Virus record (IMG/VR): IMGVR_UViG_3300044629_001167
Span: 1 to 49,410 of that record
Direction: 5' to 3' (one strand)
Length of the DNA: 49,410 nt
From: a virus
Position 1 is the stretch's first letter, and each line of letters begins with the position of its first letter. The notes beneath the pieces were generated by a model that was not told the DNA's origin, made no database searches, and saw only the letters and a program-made list of their open reading frames with translations. Position numbers and translations under genes: made by a program. Positions 14,416 through 22,493 of the stretch are shown piece by piece.

Positions 14416-14903
14416 ACGAATCCATTTCTGGTGTAGTTACCTCATTTACGGTTTACAAATTATTAACAGAGCTGATAAAACCAATAACTGCTCTTCGTGC
14501 ATATAAACTTAAAATAATAGATGAAAGATGCAATTATTTAAAAGATCCCGATTCTGTCAATTTGAGTCCATTTGATCGTATGGTTATTGGAATAAAAAGA
14601 TTGATTCTTTCAACCGGATCATCAAAACTTCGAGCAGATTATTCATATTTTCAGACTGCTGCAAAAGCAATGGCATTTGAGTGTGTAGAACTTGGTGGTG
14701 ATGAAAAATTGTTCCTTGAAGAAATATACAAATGTGTTGATGTTCTTCTTGAAGATGGAGAAGCAGCGGGAAATGCAATTGGGGGAGGATTTTTAAATCC
14801 TCAAGTTGGCGAAGCAAATCCTGCTTTAGCAGGATACTCACCCCCACTGGGATTAAAACGAAGAACTAAAAAGGAGTTAAGAGATGTCATTATTAAGTCC
14901 TGA
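14298..14903 (+). CDS. Unknown protein carrying a copy of the capsid-protein N-terminal arm
   Basis: 201 aa. The N-terminal 40 residues are low-complexity, with LNE|S near 41; the middle is helical (VYKLLTELIKPITALRAYKL, FDRMVIGIKRLIL). Residues 162-182 read FLNPQVG and ALAGYSP and match residues 61-81 of the major capsid protein at 18 of 21 positions. The tail (LKRRTKKELRD) then diverges. AGAGGAA precedes the ATG. It overlaps the previous gene by 118 bases and the holin-like gene by 20. This segment is the predicted start of the mature capsid protein, so the protein probably interacts with capsid or scaffold; the exact role is unknown. Not a simple DNA duplication, because codons differ at most shared residues. 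Confidence 0.65.
   Translation: MSKVFSGIPADFADENSRGRLDEDTNGPSSGSVAKNNNLNESISGVVTSFTVYKLLTELIKPITALRAYKLKIIDERCNYLKDPDSVNLSPFDRMVIGIKRLILSTGSSKLRADYSYFQTAAKAMAFECVELGGDEKLFLEEIYKCVDVLLEDGEAAGNAIGGGFLNPQVGEANPALAGYSPPLGLKRRTKKELRDVIIKS
14781..14843 (+). other. Segment mimicking the mature N-arm of the major capsid protein
   Basis: These 21 codons correspond to 44119-44181 of the capsid gene. Identities are GG, FLNPQVG, AN and ALAGYSP; the three differences are Gly/Ala, Glu/Ser and Pro/Asn. Most shared residues use different codons, so protein-level selection or old divergence, not recent copying, explains it. Confidence 0.8.
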
Positions 14904-15324
14904 TGTATTATCGCTTCTTTTTGGTGGATTTGCTGGTTTTCTTTTTAAATATCTTGCACAAAAGCAGCAGGATGAAAAAGACAGATTCATGTGGGCTATG
15001 CAAGCAAACAAGCAAACCCGCAAGAGTTATGATGAGGCAGCAAAAAGAGAAAACAACTCAGGTGGCAAAATGGTAAGGCGCACTATTGTTTTGACCATTC
15101 TGTTTGGAACAATCATTGCCCCGTTCATGCTTCCTTTCTTTGATATTCCAGTGGTCGTAGAAAGCGATATGCTCAATCCACAGGGATTCTTTGGAATCAT
15201 ACCAGAGACTACCAGCAAAACATTCACGCAAGTCTACGGCTATTTAATGACTCCTGAGAACAGGCAGATACTCGTCACAATAATAGGATTTTATTTCGGA
15301 ACCGCCGTTAGTGCAACCAAATAA
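14884..15324 (+). CDS. Holin-like membrane protein (three transmembrane segments)
   Basis: 146 aa. Transmembrane segments lie at about residues 7-24 (VLSLLFGGFAGFLFKYLA), 66-86 (TIVLTILFGTIIAPFMLPFF) and 127-143 (ILVTIIGFYFGTAVSA), with a charged cytoplasmic-type loop (QQDEKDRFMWAMQANKQTRK) between the first two. This resembles the GTA/3TM holin group. The lipoprotein-type spanin candidate follows ten bases later, supporting a lysis cassette. AAGGAG precedes the ATG at six bases. No endolysin is recognisable in the window, so the holin call is by topology and context. Confidence 0.6.
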   Translation: MSLLSPDVLSLLFGGFAGFLFKYLAQKQQDEKDRFMWAMQANKQTRKSYDEAAKRENNSGGKMVRRTIVLTILFGTIIAPFMLPFFDIPVVVESDMLNPQGFFGIIPETTSKTFTQVYGYLMTPENRQILVTIIGFYFGTAVSATK

Positions 15325-15333
15325 GGAGACAAC

Positions 15334-15858
15334 ATGAAAAAATTCTTAGCTTTATTTTTACTTTTAACAGCGTGTCACAGTGTACCAAAAGTCCAAAGCA
15401 CCAGACCAGCTGCTCCGATTGCAACTCATTCACAGGTGAATAATCAAATTACAGATGCCGTCACTGTGACCGAAAAGGTGGAAACCAAGAAAAATGATAC
15501 TGAAACAAAAACAGAAATCATAACAGAGAACAAAAAAGAAGTTTCATATGTGGAAGGTCCAAAAACGGTTACAGAAACAACTACAGAGACTAAAAAAGAA
15601 ACTGTTGCAGAAATAAAAGCAAATAACACTGTGCATAACACAAAGATTCCTGATCCACCTAGCACTTGGGCTAATAACAAGTTCTTCTGGGGGCAGATGT
15701 TTCTTCTCTTGGCTGTCCTTCTTTTCAGCGGTTGGATATTCTATCGCGAGTTTCTTCGTAAAGACCAAGACGAGGAAAGCGAAGAAGAGTCTGCTTTGAA
15801 AAAACCCACAGAAAAGAAAAAACCAAAGAAAAAACTCACATCGCGTTCAAAATCTTAA
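15334..15858 (+). CDS. Candidate unimolecular spanin (lipoprotein signal plus C-terminal membrane anchor)
   Basis: 174 aa. The N-terminus MKKFLALFLLLTAC is a lipoprotein signal with the lipobox LTAC (Cys14). A Thr/Glu/Lys-rich periplasmic stretch (about 40-100) follows with repeating TETKTE-type units. A transmembrane helix spans about 113-135 (FFWGQMFLLLAVLLFSGWIF), and the tail is highly charged and basic at its end (KKPTEKKKPKKKLTSRSK). An outer-membrane lipid anchor plus inner-membrane anchor is the u-spanin architecture that fuses the two membranes in the last lysis step. Preceded by AAGGAG and the holin-like gene. It implies a diderm host. It ends 23 bases inside the convergent resolvase gene. 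Confidence 0.65.
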   Translation: MKKFLALFLLLTACHSVPKVQSTRPAAPIATHSQVNNQITDAVTVTEKVETKKNDTETKTEIITENKKEVSYVEGPKTVTETTTETKKETVAEIKANNTVHNTKIPDPPSTWANNKFFWGQMFLLLAVLLFSGWIFYREFLRKDQDEESEEESALKKPTEKKKPKKKLTSRSKS

Positions 15859-16396
15859 GATATAAGTATTTACAAACATAATAAGAATCGACTATATCCC
15901 CGACAGGACTGATAACATCGCTCCTGTCGGGGGTAATTGTTTGTATTAGATTGATTTTCGTTTCCTTAAGGAATGCTTCATGCATTTCGTCTTTGGTTGC
16001 ATTACCTTTTCCGGTAGCCATTTTTTTGATTTGAGATGGAGGAGAAATTTCAAGTGGAATTTGGTTTTGATACAACTTATATTTCAAAACACCCGTATTT
16101 TCTGCGATGTTGAATATTTTTCCTTTTGCACCCATCGCATAACCCTCTATACAGGCTTGCTCGATTCCCTTTAGGTATTTCATACCCCATTCGGACAAAG
16201 AGTCATATCGCATAAAATCTCCTTCGTAATCTTCAAAGGATTCTCCTTTTATGTTCGACAGGTATGTTCTTATGTGTTTTTTTCTATCTGTTAGGTAGTA
16301 TATTTTACAACCGTAAAATGAAAAATTATTCATCTGTCCGTTGTAAATGCAGATAGATGGGCAAGTCATGCTATAATCAATACCACCAATAATCAT
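15836..16396 (-). CDS. RuvC-like Holliday junction resolvase (RNase H fold)
   Basis: 186 aa. GGIDYS with D7, ACIEGYAMG with E84 and the terminal pair D167/D170 (VGDIVDSYYV) supply the acidic residues of RuvC-type nucleases; PSQIKKMATGKGNATKDEM before the last strand matches the conserved K/G-rich region of this family. It would resolve branched DNA before packaging, which T4 does with the unrelated gp49. It is the only minus-strand gene in the middle of the window and is divergent from the gp8-like gene. No clear Shine-Dalgarno precedes the ATG at 16396. An 11-bp inverted repeat lies within its 3' part. Confidence 0.75.
   Translation of the reverse strand: MIIGGIDYSMTCPSICIYNGQMNNFSFYGCKIYYLTDRKKHIRTYLSNIKGESFEDYEGDFMRYDSLSEWGMKYLKGIEQACIEGYAMGAKGKIFNIAENTGVLKYKLYQNQIPLEISPPSQIKKMATGKGNATKDEMHEAFLKETKINLIQTITPDRSDVISPVGDIVDSYYVCKYLYLKILNAM
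15898..15932. repeat. Perfect 11-bp inverted repeat, possible terminator inside the resolvase gene
   Basis: CCCCGACAGGA (15898-15908) and TCCTGTCGGGG (15922-15932) flank a 13-base loop within codons for TPDRSDVISPVGD. On the + side GTAATTGTTTGTATT follows, so it could end the spanin transcript 40 bases past its stop; no U-run exists on the minus side. Confidence 0.5.
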
Positions 16397-16410
16397 ATAA
16401 GTATATATTG

Positions 16411-16418
16411 TATAAATA
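16411..16418 (+). promoter_or_regulatory. Consensus late promoter box TATAAATA
   Basis: An exact T4 late box 15 bases before the ATG of the gp8-like gene, in the divergent gap after the minus-strand resolvase. It is the only plausible promoter for the baseplate and adhesin run that starts here. Confidence 0.65.
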
Positions 16419-16433
16419 TTGGGTAGGTAAAAT

Positions 16434-18188
16434 ATGTCAACAACGCAATTTAATAAAGAATACCTAAATCACGCTAGACAAGAAGCTAAAAAATGGCATT
16501 TATTTTTGGGAGGAACCCCAGAAGTGGTTGCCGGAAGAACATCAGCATCCTTTGACTGGGGAAGAGATGTTAATGTGTTATATAAAGTCAGAGAGAGCGA
16601 TGTAAATTTTGTCACAAAAAGAATTGATTGGCAAAAAAGAATAACAACCTCTCCTTGGAATCCTACAAATAATGATGATAATAAATTAATATTTAATCCT
16701 TCCAATAATATAGCATATCTTTGCGTTACTGATAATACAGACAATAGATCTGATGCCGCAATAAGAGCGAAAAATTTTTCATATTATGTGCCATCACACT
16801 CTGTTGGACAGCAATCATATCCGGATGGTTACAGTTGGTATGCTTTATTTGCAGTGGACCCGGGAAACATAAATTTAGTTTCTGCTGATTATATTCCTGT
16901 TCCATCCATAGAGGATTATTCCGAGGATCCTTCTAATACATCACTGGAGCTTTCATACAGAAGTATATGTGGATCTACTTATAAGAGCACAAACGGAACC
17001 TGCTGCCTCTATAGCAGAACAAAATATGTTGACGGAGTTGGTGTCACCCAAGAAAAAGGTGAATTAATTCCAGTTAAATTTGTTTCAAAATGTTATCAAT
17101 GCTATGAAACTTCCAAAAAATTAAATTGTGATTTTTCTTTCTATTCGGGTGTGACTTCACCTGCAAATTATCCAACTTGTTCTCCATGTGACTGTGAAAA
17201 AGAAATAACCACTAAAATTGAAGATATAGGTAAAAATTTATTAGAATTAAATCCATCTGGCGCATACAAATTTTTATACGATTCATACGCAAACTGGCTA
17301 CCCACAAGACAGGGAATATTATCAGTCTTCATTAATTTGGAATCGTTGACCTCTGCCCAACGAACAATTCAGACAGAAAATCCACTTATAACCTTCGATA
17401 CAATCTCAGGATCGGGTGGGTTGGCTAGACTAAAAACTCAACCAGCATCTAATGGTCATTATGTGGTAGGTATAGAGTTGGTATCAGCAGGATCTGGATA
17501 TGGTCAAGGCGATGCGATACCGAAGATAACTGGTTATGAAACAAATATATTGAATAATTACATTGAAGTAAATGTTTCACCAGAAGATTTTCCTGAAAAT
17601 CCAATGGTAATGTTGAATAATCTAAAGACTTGTGTTAAAACCACAATCGATAATGAAATGATTCGAGATGTTTCTGGAAGCAATATAACCGAATTCTCAA
17701 AGTATGGTTTGATAAAAGATATCAAATCCATAGATGGTGATGTAGTAGTTTCTGAAAGTCTCAATAGAAATGAATATCAAATGCTCAGAGCCACGACAAA
17801 GTTTGAGCTGTTGACATCCGGAACTAATAATTCAGTTAAACAAAATCCATACCTTTCATTGACATCTGACACTTTAGTAAGATTTTCAGACGATGACAAT
17901 AAAAGAGCAAATAAAGCATATTTTAAATACAATCTAAACTCCAGTCTTCAAGTCACGGATGCAAATATGGAAGTTGTCACTAAAGATTATGATAATTTTA
18001 AAGTAGGTGATACACTGAAAGCTGGTGATGATTTTAATTATGTAATAAACACAATATATAAGCCGGGTGTTGTTTATGGTAGCGGAGTTCCTTTATTAAC
18101 GCAAGCAACAGCCATAAATTTCCCAAGCCAAGAATCAATTGATTACAAACCCAAAAAAGCAGTAACATTTACCATTCTGAAGAGTTAA
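16434..18188 (+). CDS. gp8-like baseplate wedge protein
   Basis: 584 aa, longer than T4 gp8 (334 aa). The N-terminal third has the gp8 layout: VLYKVRESDVNFVTKRIDW (about 48-66), IAYLCVTDNT (about 94), and PDGYSWYALFAVDPGNINLV (about 128) before YIPVPSI, which compare with T4 gp8 motifs such as VVPRRDW and GDGYVWEYLFEI. A small Cys-rich insert (CGSTYKSTNGTCCLYSRT, then CYQCYE and CSPCDCE) lies at about 178-255, resembling the Cys-rich modules of the downstream adhesins. The C-terminal part is beta-rich and extra to gp8. It heads the baseplate and tail locus. Divergence leaves room for another wedge identity. Confidence 0.65.
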   Translation: MSTTQFNKEYLNHARQEAKKWHLFLGGTPEVVAGRTSASFDWGRDVNVLYKVRESDVNFVTKRIDWQKRITTSPWNPTNNDDNKLIFNPSNNIAYLCVTDNTDNRSDAAIRAKNFSYYVPSHSVGQQSYPDGYSWYALFAVDPGNINLVSADYIPVPSIEDYSEDPSNTSLELSYRSICGSTYKSTNGTCCLYSRTKYVDGVGVTQEKGELIPVKFVSKCYQCYETSKKLNCDFSFYSGVTSPANYPTCSPCDCEKEITTKIEDIGKNLLELNPSGAYKFLYDSYANWLPTRQGILSVFINLESLTSAQRTIQTENPLITFDTISGSGGLARLKTQPASNGHYVVGIELVSAGSGYGQGDAIPKITGYETNILNNYIEVNVSPEDFPENPMVMLNNLKTCVKTTIDNEMIRDVSGSNITEFSKYGLIKDIKSIDGDVVVSESLNRNEYQMLRATTKFELLTSGTNNSVKQNPYLSLTSDTLVRFSDDDNKRANKAYFKYNLNSSLQVTDANMEVVTKDYDNFKVGDTLKAGDDFNYVINTIYKPGVVYGSGVPLLTQATAINFPSQESIDYKPKKAVTFTILKS

Positions 18189-18191
18189 AAA

Positions 18192-18932
18192 ATGCCAACA
18201 TATCCATATAATACATTTGATGTAAATTTACCCCTCTCTGTACTCCCATACAATAGTAGAGTAGAGTATTTTGAAATAACCGGCGATTCGGCGAAAAATT
18301 ATGGAATGGTTGGTTTCAGACCTGGATTTCCACTGCAAGCATCCGAATTAAATGAAATGCAAGACATATTTTTCTTAAATATGTCGATGACAACAACGAT
18401 GTATAATTTATGGATGACCGCAAATGATGGTCAAGGAACTGTTTATTCACCCGGTTGGTTAGGAACAACTCCTCTGTGGCCAGAAAAATTTGACTCAGAA
18501 GAAAAGGGTCCAACCACCAATCTAGTTGAATATCAAGCCGTAGCAGGAAGCCCAAACATTAAATTGGTTGCTAAAAAAGGATGGTATCTTGTTCATTCAA
18601 GAGGCAGTGGACTAAAGCACTGGGTTTATTTAAATGTAGACCTAACCAGCAGTGAAATAGAACCAACGACAAGCAATAAGTATGTCGGATTTGATGTGAC
18701 ATACCAGAGTGTTGGGGCATCTACTGACCCGGCACTGTATGACAATGCGTCCACAAACCTGGTTCCCGGTTCGCCCGCAGGAGCTAATAGAATTAAAATA
18801 AATATCGGTACATCATTGATTGTAACCAACATTTATAATGAGTCGATTAGTTTTTCTCCGATAGCAAAAATTAATAGCACATTTGTTGATACGATTCTAT
18901 ACATGAACAATAGACCAGTTCCATTAGCATAA
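18192..18932 (+). CDS. Baseplate or tail-fibre-attachment protein (DUF4815-like N-terminus)
   Basis: 246 aa. Residues about 40-65 (GMVGFRPGFPLQASELNEMQ) match the pattern, found in phage baseplate-associated proteins, of a PGFxLQAxELNxxQ stretch. The rest is predicted beta-rich (VYLNVDLTSSEIEP, INIGTSLIVTNIYNESISF). It begins four bases after the previous stop and ends 12 bases before the fibre gene, suggesting a baseplate-to-fibre connector. No enzyme motif. Role inferred. Confidence 0.6.
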   Translation: MPTYPYNTFDVNLPLSVLPYNSRVEYFEITGDSAKNYGMVGFRPGFPLQASELNEMQDIFFLNMSMTTTMYNLWMTANDGQGTVYSPGWLGTTPLWPEKFDSEEKGPTTNLVEYQAVAGSPNIKLVAKKGWYLVHSRGSGLKHWVYLNVDLTSSEIEPTTSNKYVGFDVTYQSVGASTDPALYDNASTNLVPGSPAGANRIKINIGTSLIVTNIYNESISFSPIAKINSTFVDTILYMNNRPVPLA

Positions 18933-18944
18933 TAAGGATAATAA

Positions 18945-21320
18945 ATGCCAGCCCCAGATTACATAACTCCACTAGGAACAACAGCATCTTTTTACGACTG
19001 GTTTTCCTCGTACAATACGAGTGCAGTAGGAAAGCTAAACAAAATGTACATCTATGATGCCAAAGCTGGAAGTGGCATTGGTATTACATTTAATCCTACA
19101 ACTGGTGGATTTACATTTTCGATTGGTAGCGAAATAACAACTGGAATAACTTTTAATGGTCTAGTTAGATTCAAGGGAAATGTTGAGCTTCTTTCTTCTG
19201 TACAAGTTCCTAATATTTCACAGGAATTTACAGGTAATTACACGACAATATCTGGATTTACAGTCGGTTCCGTTGTCAAAGTTACATCGACAGGTGGATT
19301 AACATTAGCAACATGCAACAGCAAAGAAGATGCCGAAGCCATAGGAATAGTGTTATCTGCAGGAACAAGTTCATCTGTAGTTGCCACCTTTGGTAAAATA
19401 TCTGGAACTACTTTGGTTTCAAACTTGGTTGCTGATGTAAGTGGAAACTTCTCTACTGGTTGTGTATATTTCCTCGGACAAAACTCAAAACCCGGAAAAC
19501 TTACAGTGACCGAACCGACATCTTCCGGTTTGGTATCAAAGCCCATGGTTATTGCTACTGGAGTTTATGAAGGAATACTGCTTCCATATAGAGGGCAATA
19601 TATTGATACAGCGGGTCTCTCTGGTGCTAGTGGGGGTGGATTCAACACAATTATTCTTCCAATAAAGACAAATGTAGGTGAAGTAGAAGCAGACTTCAAA
19701 CTAAGACCCGGATCAATTGTTGCTGTTTCTGCTACCAGCAAAACAGATTCATATCAAGCATTATCATCTAATTTATATTATTACAAAGCAACCTCAGCTA
19801 ATTCTCCATCAGATATTCTTGGTATCGTAACTAACTATGTTGGGTCTTATGCTGCTGGATCAACCGCATATATTTCACTTGAACCATCAGGTTCTGTAGT
19901 GGAATTTGACGATCTGGGCTGGAGCACAACTCTTAAAGATGCTGGGTTTATTTACATCAATTCCAGCGGAAATCCTACTGCAACACAGAGCGGAAATAGT
20001 TTTGTTGGCATAGCTACTCTTAATAATTTCTTGTTCTATCCACAAAAGCAAACTACAACTTCCGTTTTAATGCCAGCCACCACATCAAGTGGAGCCTCAC
20101 AGAATGTTCTAATAAACGGATCTCTTTCCGTCTGGCAAAGAAAGAACAGAGGAGATGTCACAGGAGTCACATGGACATCAGGTGGAAGTGGAGGTTATTT
20201 TGCGGACAGGTGGTGCGTATTAAATGACAACCCATCCGGTCAGACCTTTGCAATAGTCAGAAAGAATTTTGATGGATCGCAAACAGATGTTGCTGGATAT
20301 CCAAGCTACTATTTCAATATAACAGGAACCACTGCCGGTTCAAATAAAACATTCTTTATTGAGAATAGAACGGAAGACGCACGAACCAATGCAGGAAAAG
20401 AAATGATATTCTCCTTCTATGCAAAGAACCCATCAGGTGCTACTTCACAATATTTCTCTCCGTATGTCAAACAACTGAGATATAATTCTGATTCAGCAAG
20501 CATTACATACTCTGATGAAATTACAATAACTTCAACTTCTTGGCAAAGATATACATCATCATTCACTGTGCCTGTCCCAACAGGAAACACATATGATGAA
20601 GCAGGATATTTTGCAGTTGGTTTAAAATCCAATAATGCGAGCCTGAATACGGATTTTGCTCAATTCATGTTGGAGGAATCTGCAACAGAAAGCACCCCGA
20701 ATAAAGTTGATTTTTCTGCTGAATATGAAAAATGCGCTTATTATTATCAGAGAAGTTATGGACCACAGGATACAACCGGATCCGTAACCATTTTGTCTGG
20801 TCAAACTTTAACAAGCCCGGTGTTCATAGGTGCTTTGTCAAATTCTGTGGAGATAAGCATTACTGACTTATCAAATACAAATTATCATATAAGTCTACCC
20901 ATAAGAATGAAACCTTCATCTAATTTTGAATATTATTCAGCAAACACAATCCCGTCTACAAATTCATCATATTCAGGAATTAAATATTATTCTCCATATA
21001 ATGGATCTGAAAATGATGCATATAATATCACAGCCGGATTGAACATGTCTGCAACGCAAGGAACCGTTTCGAAAAATCTTGTGGAGATGTTCGGTGCATT
21101 TGGTCTTGACCCGAGCAACGCTTACAATCCACCTGCATCGTCTTATACAACCAGAACTTACTACGGTGGAACATTGTCTCCTCCATTAACAATAGCACCA
21201 ATTCCTAATGTAGACAAATCAGTAAGTACGATAGCCGCTAGATTGAATCAAGGCTATGCCTTGTTCGATAGAATTGCATTCCACTACGAAATAGATCTGG
21301 ACCTAAATCAAGGATTCTAA
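18945..21320 (+). CDS. Tail fibre protein with C-terminal jelly-roll-like domain
   Basis: 791 aa, rich in Thr, Ser, Gly and Asn. The N-terminal 380 residues are repetitive beta segments (GSVVKVTSTGGLTLA, AEAIGIVLSAGTSSSVV) in which a hydrophobic 'AExIGIV' unit recurs and also appears in the next gene (AEVIGVVESFSSS). From about residue 388, NVLINGSLSVWQR and YFADRWCVL open a carbohydrate-binding-like jelly roll that is common at tips of phage tail fibres, running through the SWQRYTSSFTVP strand. It would bind the host surface. AAGGAT precedes the start. No chaperone was recognised nearby. Confidence 0.75.
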   Translation: MPAPDYITPLGTTASFYDWFSSYNTSAVGKLNKMYIYDAKAGSGIGITFNPTTGGFTFSIGSEITTGITFNGLVRFKGNVELLSSVQVPNISQEFTGNYTTISGFTVGSVVKVTSTGGLTLATCNSKEDAEAIGIVLSAGTSSSVVATFGKISGTTLVSNLVADVSGNFSTGCVYFLGQNSKPGKLTVTEPTSSGLVSKPMVIATGVYEGILLPYRGQYIDTAGLSGASGGGFNTIILPIKTNVGEVEADFKLRPGSIVAVSATSKTDSYQALSSNLYYYKATSANSPSDILGIVTNYVGSYAAGSTAYISLEPSGSVVEFDDLGWSTTLKDAGFIYINSSGNPTATQSGNSFVGIATLNNFLFYPQKQTTTSVLMPATTSSGASQNVLINGSLSVWQRKNRGDVTGVTWTSGGSGGYFADRWCVLNDNPSGQTFAIVRKNFDGSQTDVAGYPSYYFNITGTTAGSNKTFFIENRTEDARTNAGKEMIFSFYAKNPSGATSQYFSPYVKQLRYNSDSASITYSDEITITSTSWQRYTSSFTVPVPTGNTYDEAGYFAVGLKSNNASLNTDFAQFMLEESATESTPNKVDFSAEYEKCAYYYQRSYGPQDTTGSVTILSGQTLTSPVFIGALSNSVEISITDLSNTNYHISLPIRMKPSSNFEYYSANTIPSTNSSYSGIKYYSPYNGSENDAYNITAGLNMSATQGTVSKNLVEMFGAFGLDPSNAYNPPASSYTTRTYYGGTLSPPLTIAPIPNVDKSVSTIAARLNQGYALFDRIAFHYEIDLDLNQGF

Positions 21321-21323
21321 CAT

Positions 21324-22481
21324 ATGTCTTGCTCATCAAGTTCAAATATAAGATCACAATTATTCTCGCAAACAGTGTATGTTCAATCGTCGGGAACCAG
21401 AATTGCGTTTTCAATTGATACTTCAAACACTGGCTATACAATTGGTTCGGGAATAACTGGAGGATCTGTTGTTAGATTTGATCCCGTGAATCAAAGTTAT
21501 CAATTATCGAATGCTAAACAAGCAGATGCAGCTGAAGTTATAGGTGTTGTCGAAAGCTTTTCTAGTTCGTCGGGAATAACTGCGTACACAATAGTTGCAA
21601 ATGGATTGATTAATTATCCAACCTTGTCTTCCATTCCTGATTATTACACATATGGGGGAGCGTGTTCGCCACAAACAAGTCTTTCTGGTGGTGATGGTGG
21701 TAAAGACATAATGTTCCTAAGTGATGGTTGCTCTGGTGCGGTTCAATACTTAGAACCAACAACACCCGGGTCAATAGTTAAACCAATAATGCAACGGTTA
21801 AACTTGACCGGATACAATGCCATAGTATTAAATTACATCGGTTATGAAGTTGGTAATCAAGCACAAGCCGAATTCCCCATTTCAGGTTTAGTCGGAAGTA
21901 TAACATATGTAATCCAAGGAAGTCCAGTACCATTCGGTTATTTTGACATAACCAATGAAGTACAAGGTGTATCAACTACTGAATATCCAGAGCTATATGC
22001 CATATTTGGTGTTGAATATGGAAAATATGTCGAGAAAGTTACCATAACAACTACACCCGGAAATTGGACAAATTATGTTGCTCAACAAACAGGAATAAAC
22101 ACAGGTACGATAGAATCTGTAGATATTCCAAATAAAATTCTTTACATAAAACGAAATGCTGGACAGCTACAAACAGATACTGGAGTCCCAATTTTATTGG
22201 GAACAAACTCTAATCAACTTACAATTTCCGTGACTCCAGTTGCCAGCACAAATGATGTTGTGAAATTTACCATTCCAGCATCTCCTGCTAGGACCACTAC
22301 ATTCACATCTTCAACTACTCAGGCAGTGAATGTTTCTATGACACCGTTGATGAAAGGAAAGAATGATCTTACTTTTGTTAGCGTGACTGATAATTTGAAA
22401 TTACAAGGGTTGAGTCTTGGAAGTTATAACAATGTAGAAACTACATTACAAGCATTATGTACTGATACTGGAGTTTGTTAA
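21324..22481 (+). CDS. Tail fibre / tail-collar-type protein
   Basis: 385 aa. The N-terminus shares beta repeats with the preceding fibre (AEVIGVVESFSSSSGITAY). About residue 198, PVPFGYFDITNEVQGVSTTE followed by YPELYAIFG matches the phage tail collar motif (P-G-W/Y...YPxLxxxFG) seen in fibre tips. It starts three bases after the previous stop with AAGGA upstream. Likely part of the same fibre or a short fibre. Ends in Cys (TGVC). Confidence 0.65.
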   Translation: MSCSSSSNIRSQLFSQTVYVQSSGTRIAFSIDTSNTGYTIGSGITGGSVVRFDPVNQSYQLSNAKQADAAEVIGVVESFSSSSGITAYTIVANGLINYPTLSSIPDYYTYGGACSPQTSLSGGDGGKDIMFLSDGCSGAVQYLEPTTPGSIVKPIMQRLNLTGYNAIVLNYIGYEVGNQAQAEFPISGLVGSITYVIQGSPVPFGYFDITNEVQGVSTTEYPELYAIFGVEYGKYVEKVTITTTPGNWTNYVAQQTGINTGTIESVDIPNKILYIKRNAGQLQTDTGVPILLGTNSNQLTISVTPVASTNDVVKFTIPASPARTTTFTSSTTQAVNVSMTPLMKGKNDLTFVSVTDNLKLQGLSLGSYNNVETTLQALCTDTGVC

Positions 22482-22493
22482 AAAGGATAAAAA

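Noticed and set aside
14781-14843. Capsid-arm copy as an assembly or recombination artefact
   Set aside because: Most shared residues are encoded by different codons from the capsid gene, and the frame and neighbours are intact.
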